Positions 59,525 through 64,000 of a DNA stretch of 64,000 nt are shown piece by piece. The notes beneath the pieces are model-generated. The model was not told the DNA's origin and searched no databases. It worked only from the letters and a program-made list of their open reading frames with translations. Position numbers and translations under genes: made by a program. Position 1 is the stretch's first letter. Each line of letters starts with the position of its first letter. Source of the DNA: Dyadobacter bucti (GTDB lineage: Bacteria > Bacteroidota > Bacteroidia > Cytophagales > Spirosomataceae); assembly GCF_005869225.1 (NCBI RefSeq), contig NZ_SWFP01000004.1:372001-436000 (forward strand), given 5' to 3'.

Positions 59525-60352
59525 ATGAAAGCGAGCAGAATCAACAGGTTGTTTAATGCAAAATCGGGTAAATGTTTTGATGTGGCCATCGACCACGGGT
59601 TCTTTTGTGAATCGTCATTTTTGCCCGGCATTGAAAATATAGAAAAATCGGTAAAAGTGCTGATCGATGCAGATCCTGACGCGATACAGCTCACGGTAGG
59701 ACAGGCGCATCATTTGCAGTCGGTTCCGGGAAAAAGCAAGCCCGCGCTGGTGCTGCGTACCGACGTAGCCAATGTCTACGGGTCGGAACTTCCGGATGTA
59801 TTGTACAGCAGGATCATAGAAGAGCCTGTTTTGCAGGCTGTAAGGCTGGATGCAGCCTGCGTCGTGGTCAATCTTTTCCGTATTCCGGGTGCACCGGAAG
59901 TCACAGACCATTGTATCCAGAACATCCTGAAACTGAAACCCCTCTGCGACTTTTATTCCATGCCATTGATGATCGAGCCGCTGGTTTTCAGACCGAATCA
60001 GGAAGCGGGAGGTTATATGGTCGATGGGAATATCAAACTCATCACGCCCATGGTGAGGCAGGCGGTGGAACTGGGGGCAGACCTGATCAAGGCGGACCCT
60101 ACCGATGATGTGGAGGAATATCACAAAGTAGTGGAGATCGCCGGTTCGATCCCGATCCTGGTACGGGGCGGCGGCAGGGCCAGCGACGAAGAAATCCTCG
60201 ACCGGACGTACAGGCTGATGAAACAAGGCGCAAAAGGCATTGTTTATGGCCGTAATGTGGTGCAGCACGCCAATCCGGGCGGTATGACGCGCGCATTGAT
60301 GGCAATTGTCCACGACAATGCGGAGCCGAAAGATGTGATCAACCTGATTTAG
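59525..60352 (+). CDS. class I aldolase of the DhnA/LacD/DeoC type
   Basis: A 275-residue TIM-barrel aldolase. 'FDVAIDHGFF' near residue 18 is the DhnA-type start ('A.DHG'), and 'LGADLIKADPTDDVEEYHKVV' near residue 185 holds the Schiff-base Lys. 'IPILVRGGGRASDEEIL' and 'GAKGIVYGRNVVQHANPGGM' are the phosphate-binding strands 7 and 8. Family members cleave fructose-1,6-bisphosphate, tagatose-1,6-bisphosphate, sulfofructose-1-phosphate or related phosphates. With the PfkB kinase two genes on, it may finish breakdown of a phosphorylated keto sugar. Confidence 0.9.
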   Translation: MKASRINRLFNAKSGKCFDVAIDHGFFCESSFLPGIENIEKSVKVLIDADPDAIQLTVGQAHHLQSVPGKSKPALVLRTDVANVYGSELPDVLYSRIIEEPVLQAVRLDAACVVVNLFRIPGAPEVTDHCIQNILKLKPLCDFYSMPLMIEPLVFRPNQEAGGYMVDGNIKLITPMVRQAVELGADLIKADPTDDVEEYHKVVEIAGSIPILVRGGGRASDEEILDRTYRLMKQGAKGIVYGRNVVQHANPGGMTRALMAIVHDNAEPKDVINLI

Positions 60353-60357
60353 AACCG

Positions 60358-61494
60358 ATGAAACAAACAACTGTAAATGTCGGGATCATCGGTGGCGGGC
60401 TGATGGGGAAGGAAGTGGCCAGCGCGCTCGGAAGGTGGTTTGCATTGAACGATTATCCCGTCAAAGTAGCGTTAAAGGCAGTCTGCGATCTGGACAGCAA
60501 AGCACTGAATTGGTACGAAAATGTGCCTTCGGTGGATTTGCGTACAACGGACTATAAAGAGCTGCTGGCTTCGCCGGATTTATCGGTGATCTATGTCGCG
60601 CTGCCGCACAATTTGCATAAAAAATATTATACCGAAGTGCTGGAAGCGGGAAAAGACCTGCTCGCAGAAAAACCTTTTGGTATAGACCTCGACGCAGCAA
60701 AGGAAATCGGGGAAACCGCCGACAGGCTAGGCAGATTTGTAAGATGCAGCTCAGAAATGCCTTTTTTGCCCGGCGCGCAGCGGGTTATTGCAGAAGTGCA
60801 GTCGGGGAGGATTGGTAAAATCATTGATATCAAAGCCGGGTTCTGTCATTCCAGCGACATGGACCCGCTCAAACCGATCAACTGGAAACGCCAGTCGCAG
60901 TATTGCGGAAACATAGGCGTGATGGGCGACCTCGGGATGCATGTATTGCATATTCCGCTCAGAATGGGCTGGGTACCGAAAAGGGTATTTGCGCAATTAC
61001 AGCAAATCATCACCACACGTCCCGACGGAAAAGGCGGCTGGGGCGAATGCGATACCTGGAACAATGCCACGCTGTCCACGACCGTCGACGTGGAAGGTGA
61101 TGAAATTCCGATGATGCTGGAAATGAAACGGTTGGCTCCCGGCGAAACGAATTCCTGGTACATTGAAATATATGGTACCGAGGGAGGAGTGAAGTTCAAT
61201 ACCAAGGATACCAAAGCCTTATGGACGTTCAGCAGGGGCAAAGAGCAAACCTGGCAGCGGACAGATCTGGGTTTTCAGGTTGCATTTCCGACCATCACAG
61301 GCTCCATATTCGAGGCCGGTTTTTCAGACTGTTTCATGCAGATGCTGGCCGCCTATTTCGCGGAACGGGAAGGATTGCTGAACAACCGTTTCGGCTGCGT
61401 GACGCCCCGGGAAGCGATGATGAGCCACAAGCTTTTTGAAAGCGCCCTGCGATCGCACGAATCCAGATCGGCGGTGGAAATCGCATACGACTGA
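60358..61494 (+). CDS. cytoplasmic Gfo/Idh/MocA-family oxidoreductase
   Basis: A 378-residue enzyme without signal peptide. It begins 'VNVGIIGGGLMGKEVASALG' (canonical dinucleotide loop), with the catalytic Lys in 'DLLAEKPFGIDLDAAKEI' near residue 105 and 'GNIGVMGDLGMHVLHIP' as the His-containing active-site region. It is 5 bp after the aldolase and 3 bp before the PfkB kinase, so translation is tightly linked. It differs from the other three oxidoreductases here in length and substrate domain, so it probably performs its own step on the sugar. The reaction is unknown. Confidence 0.92.
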   Translation: MKQTTVNVGIIGGGLMGKEVASALGRWFALNDYPVKVALKAVCDLDSKALNWYENVPSVDLRTTDYKELLASPDLSVIYVALPHNLHKKYYTEVLEAGKDLLAEKPFGIDLDAAKEIGETADRLGRFVRCSSEMPFLPGAQRVIAEVQSGRIGKIIDIKAGFCHSSDMDPLKPINWKRQSQYCGNIGVMGDLGMHVLHIPLRMGWVPKRVFAQLQQIITTRPDGKGGWGECDTWNNATLSTTVDVEGDEIPMMLEMKRLAPGETNSWYIEIYGTEGGVKFNTKDTKALWTFSRGKEQTWQRTDLGFQVAFPTITGSIFEAGFSDCFMQMLAAYFAEREGLLNNRFGCVTPREAMMSHKLFESALRSHESRSAVEIAYD

Positions 61495-61497
61495 TGT

Positions 61498-62544
61498 ATG
61501 GAAAAGAACAAAAGAAAAGGCGTACTGGCAGGCGGGAACTGGATCATTGATTTTGTCAAAATAATCCACTGTTACCCCCGGGAAAATGCGCTGGCCAACA
61601 TCCTGAACCAGGATTCGGGCAATGGCGGGGCGCCTTTTAATGTGTTGAAGGCGCTCCATCAAATGAAAGTTTCTTTTCCGCTGGAAGGCGTTGGGGCCAT
61701 TGGAAATGACGAAAAAGGCGATGAGATCATACGTCAGTGCAGCAGCATGGGTATCGACTCCCGACAGATAAAAGTGCTGCCGGGCGTGGAAACGTCCTAT
61801 ACCGATGTGATGACCGTTTCCGAAACCGGCAGGCGCACTTTTTTTCACTACCGGGGCGCGAATGCTTTCCTGGATACGGCTGATTTTGACTTCTCTTTTT
61901 CGCAGGCCAAGATATTTCACCTGGGCTACCTCCTACTTTTGGACAAACTGGATGAACTGGGGCCGGACGGTATGTCGGGTGCGGCGAGGGTTTTGCAGGA
62001 GGCCAAAGCATCGGGCTTTATTACCTCGGCGGATATTGTGAGTGAGCAGTCCGACCGGTATACCACCATTATCCCGCCTTCTTTGCCATTTATCGATATT
62101 CTTTTTATCAATGAGCTGGAAGCCAAGATGTTAACCGGTATTGATCTTTTCGATACCGGCGGTATGGTTTCCGTTTCGGAAGGTTACCGCGCTGCGGAGG
62201 CGATCCTGGATATGGGGGTATTGCAGTGGGTGGTGCTGCATTTTCCGGAAGGCGCGATCGCTGTCAGTAAGGACAGGAAGAAAATTTTTCAGCCCGGTAT
62301 CAATATGCCGCCGGAGCTGGTAAAAGGCACGGTGGGTGCGGGCGATGCTTTTGCAGCCGGAGTGCTGGCTGGTGTACATGAAGACTGGGAGATGGAAAAA
62401 AATCTTCTTTTAGGTGTTTCTGTGGCCGCCAGAAGTCTTATAGATTCCAATGCTTCAGGAAGTATCGTTGCCTGGGAGGAGTGCCTGGATTTTGGCAAAA
62501 GTCTGGGTTACCGGAAATGCGCGGAGAATGAAGATATTTCCTGA
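61498..62544 (+). CDS. PfkB/ribokinase-family sugar kinase
   Basis: A 348-residue kinase. The first family signature is 'GNGGAPFNVLKAL' near residue 41, and the second, near the C-terminus, is 'KGTVGAGDAFAAGVLAG' with the catalytic Asp in GAGD (residue about 283). The middle shows 'IDILFINELEAKMLTG'. It starts 3 bases after the preceding stop codon. The family phosphorylates fructose, tagatose-6-phosphate, 2-keto-3-deoxygluconate, 5-dehydro-2-deoxygluconate or nucleosides. The nearby class I aldolase gives a kinase-aldolase pair as in the tagatose or inositol routes. Confidence 0.92.
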   Translation: MEKNKRKGVLAGGNWIIDFVKIIHCYPRENALANILNQDSGNGGAPFNVLKALHQMKVSFPLEGVGAIGNDEKGDEIIRQCSSMGIDSRQIKVLPGVETSYTDVMTVSETGRRTFFHYRGANAFLDTADFDFSFSQAKIFHLGYLLLLDKLDELGPDGMSGAARVLQEAKASGFITSADIVSEQSDRYTTIIPPSLPFIDILFINELEAKMLTGIDLFDTGGMVSVSEGYRAAEAILDMGVLQWVVLHFPEGAIAVSKDRKKIFQPGINMPPELVKGTVGAGDAFAAGVLAGVHEDWEMEKNLLLGVSVAARSLIDSNASGSIVAWEECLDFGKSLGYRKCAENEDIS

Positions 62545-62653
62545 ATGCGGGAGTGAGAAGGCGAAAAGATCCGATTGGAGCGGATAAGTTTTAGTTTCAA
62601 TGGGTATTACAATGTTCGGAAAACCTTTTTAACATGGATGAGCTGACACAATT

Positions 62654-64000
62654 ATGTATAAAAACCTTAGCCGCAGGAAGTTTCTCGGCGCTACTGGGAT
62701 AGGTGTTGCGGGTTCTGCCGTGCTGGCAAAAGCATCGCAACAGATCGTTTTTCCCGTGGGCGAAAACCTGCGGGAAAACGCAGTTACTACCGAGTCGTTT
62801 GCGCGGGAAGTAGCGCGGGTACTGCCGCCGGACAAACCTTTCGGCTACCAGCAGCGGATCAGGGAGTCGGCTATGCATCAGCTTATGAAGGACCCCGCTG
62901 CAAAGCCGCTGGACACTGAATTTGCACTCAACCGGGATGTGAAGCTTTGTTATGTAGAGGATAATTCTGAGCTGATTAAAGATGCGGTGAAGGATTTTCA
63001 AGACTATCTGAAAACGGCCATGGAAGTCGGGAGCCGGATCGATTTGCGCAAATCCTGGAAAGGGATCAAAAGCGGCGACAATGTTGTACTGATCGGCACG
63101 CGGCACCAGCTGCCGGAATATGGAAAAGAGCTCAAAGGCACGAAAAGTTATGCTTTGGTAAAAACGCCCGGGGGACTCGTCGTTTGCGGTTACGATGATC
63201 AGGGTGTTTTGCACGGACTGTACAATCTTCAGGCCAAGATGAGCCTGCGGGAAGGTCCTTTTTTACCTAAAAACCTGAAAATAACCCGCCAGAGTCTCTA
63301 CCAGAGAAGAATGGCGCTTTCGGGCATGGGGTGGATGGAGTGGCCGGACCAGATACTTTCGGCGATGGCGCACAATGGTTTCGACGGGATCTTTGCCTCG
63401 GTATATGCCAACCCGAACGGCGACCGGACTACCGCCGAAAATTCTACCGATTTTTACGCAAGATTGCTCCATAAAGTCCGTAAGCAGGATCCGGCGAAGA
63501 TCCATGACCTGATCGGCCGCGCGGGGAAATTTGGGATACAAGTGTATGCACCCATTATTTATCAATACACCGGGACACCGGAAAGTGAAGCCGGGCTGCG
63601 CAAGCTGGTCCGGGATATCATCCAGGAATTCCCCCTGATCAAAGGCTATGTATTGCTGACCGAAGGTTTTTGGTATCAAAAGTGGGGCGGGCTGCACGGA
63701 GCCGACGAAGCGCATGTGCAGGACTGGGCCAGGAACTGGAGCAAGGCAATTGCGATGGTAACCGAAGAATGCCACCGGGTGAACCCCGAAACCGAAATAC
63801 TGGCCTGGGAATACAACATCGATTTCCGCCCGCAGAACACCAAACTGAAAAAATATTTTATCCAGCAGCTGCCCGCAGACGCGATCCCGATGCTGACCTG
63901 GGAAAACGGCAAAGGCTTTGAACTGGATGGTATGCAGGGCTACCTGCGCGATTATTCGTTGTCGCAGGTCGGGCCGGCGGAGGTGACGCAGGCGCAGATC
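62654..64000 (+). CDS. Tat-exported glycosidase-like protein, N-terminal part (cut by window edge)
   Basis: 449 codons open to the window end; no stop yet, so the gene continues. The ATG at 62654 is followed by a strong twin-arginine motif 'LSRRKFLGATGIGVAGSAV' and Ala-rich cleavage region. Residues about 90-215 look like the GH20b/GH67 N-terminal mixed domain ('VVLIGTRHQLPEYGKEL', 'GGLVVCGYDDQGVLHGLYNLQ'). From about 217 a TIM barrel begins ('RRMALSGMGWMEWPDQILSAMAHNGFDGIF', 'FGIQVYAPIIYQY', 'IKGYVLLTEGFW', 'TEILAWEYNIDF'). Acids in 'LTEGFW' and 'AWEYN' are candidate catalytic groups. Related domains occur in hexosaminidases and alpha-glucuronidases; family not certain. Confidence 0.75.
   Translation, partial: MYKNLSRRKFLGATGIGVAGSAVLAKASQQIVFPVGENLRENAVTTESFAREVARVLPPDKPFGYQQRIRESAMHQLMKDPAAKPLDTEFALNRDVKLCYVEDNSELIKDAVKDFQDYLKTAMEVGSRIDLRKSWKGIKSGDNVVLIGTRHQLPEYGKELKGTKSYALVKTPGGLVVCGYDDQGVLHGLYNLQAKMSLREGPFLPKNLKITRQSLYQRRMALSGMGWMEWPDQILSAMAHNGFDGIFASVYANPNGDRTTAENSTDFYARLLHKVRKQDPAKIHDLIGRAGKFGIQVYAPIIYQYTGTPESEAGLRKLVRDIIQEFPLIKGYVLLTEGFWYQKWGGLHGADEAHVQDWARNWSKAIAMVTEECHRVNPETEILAWEYNIDFRPQNTKLKKYFIQQLPADAIPMLTWENGKGFELDGMQGYLRDYSLSQVGPAEVTQAQI

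Noticed and set aside
62545..62653. Weak hairpin (ATCCG...CGGAT) after the PfkB kinase gene
   Set aside because: The stem is only five bases and the following T run is broken, so I do not call a terminator.

Overview
The window looks like chromosomal DNA of a Bacteroidota bacterium. It has three SusC/SusD glycan-uptake pairs (one cut by the left edge), two ECF sigma/FecR trans-envelope signalling sets, many secreted carbohydrate-active enzymes, and promoters of the Bacteroidota type (TAnnTTTG -7 element). Gene content and protein style suggest Cytophagales, close to Dyadobacter/Spirosoma; this placement is an inference and I could not run a search. No rRNA, tRNA, CRISPR array, insertion sequence or phage gene was recognised.

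Layout. (1) 1-7397: the end of a polysaccharide utilisation locus (PUL) with SusC C-terminus, SusD, a secreted beta-propeller glycosidase, a bile-acid/sodium-symporter-family transporter, an aminoglycoside-phosphotransferase-fold kinase and an HpcH/HpaI aldolase. Together they suggest capture, cleavage, import, phosphorylation and aldol cleavage of one compound. (2) 7448-15968: mixed genes, namely an FKBP lipoprotein, an Rrf2 regulator with three cysteines, a di-haem cytochrome c peroxidase, an EamA exporter, a small outer-membrane protein, a Tat-exported TIM-barrel isomerase and a 944-residue putative six-hairpin glycosidase. (3) 16170-27720: a complete PUL with sigma factor, FecR, SusC with STN domain, SusD, and three secreted glycosidases (five-bladed-propeller type, GH63/MGH1-like, GH127-like beta-L-arabinofuranosidase). 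(4) 27721-37161: a sterol-desaturase pseudogene, a lone TonB receptor preceded by a possible leader peptide, a class 3 lipase, a MacB/FtsX-type permease with a possible sigma-54 promoter, and a TIM-barrel glycosidase. (5) 37384-43108: a leftward operon of NCS1 permease, creatininase-family enzyme, MFS sugar transporter, split altronate-dehydratase-type enzyme and fuconolactonase-like amidohydrolase, probably a sugar-acid route. (6) 43650-64000: a large rightward PUL with sigma, FecR, SusC, SusD and a DUF1080 (3-keto-glycoside lyase/hydrolase family) gene on the opposite strand. It continues with four Gfo/Idh/MocA oxidoreductases (two Tat-exported), a PIG-L deacetylase, a divergent NagB, a three-domain SGNH/propeller/cupredoxin lipoprotein, a class I aldolase, a PfkB kinase and a Tat-exported glycosidase-like protein cut by the right edge.

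Region 6 is the best candidate for an undescribed system. Periplasmic oxidation of a sugar, possibly to a 3-keto form, is encoded beside cytoplasmic deacetylation, deamination/isomerisation, phosphorylation and aldol cleavage. The parts are recognisable families; the pathway is inferred from co-location. Outside the genes, three intergenic clusters of short palindromes with 3-4 nt loops, two tiny ORFs just downstream of good promoters and two gene remnants are structures that ordinary annotation would miss.
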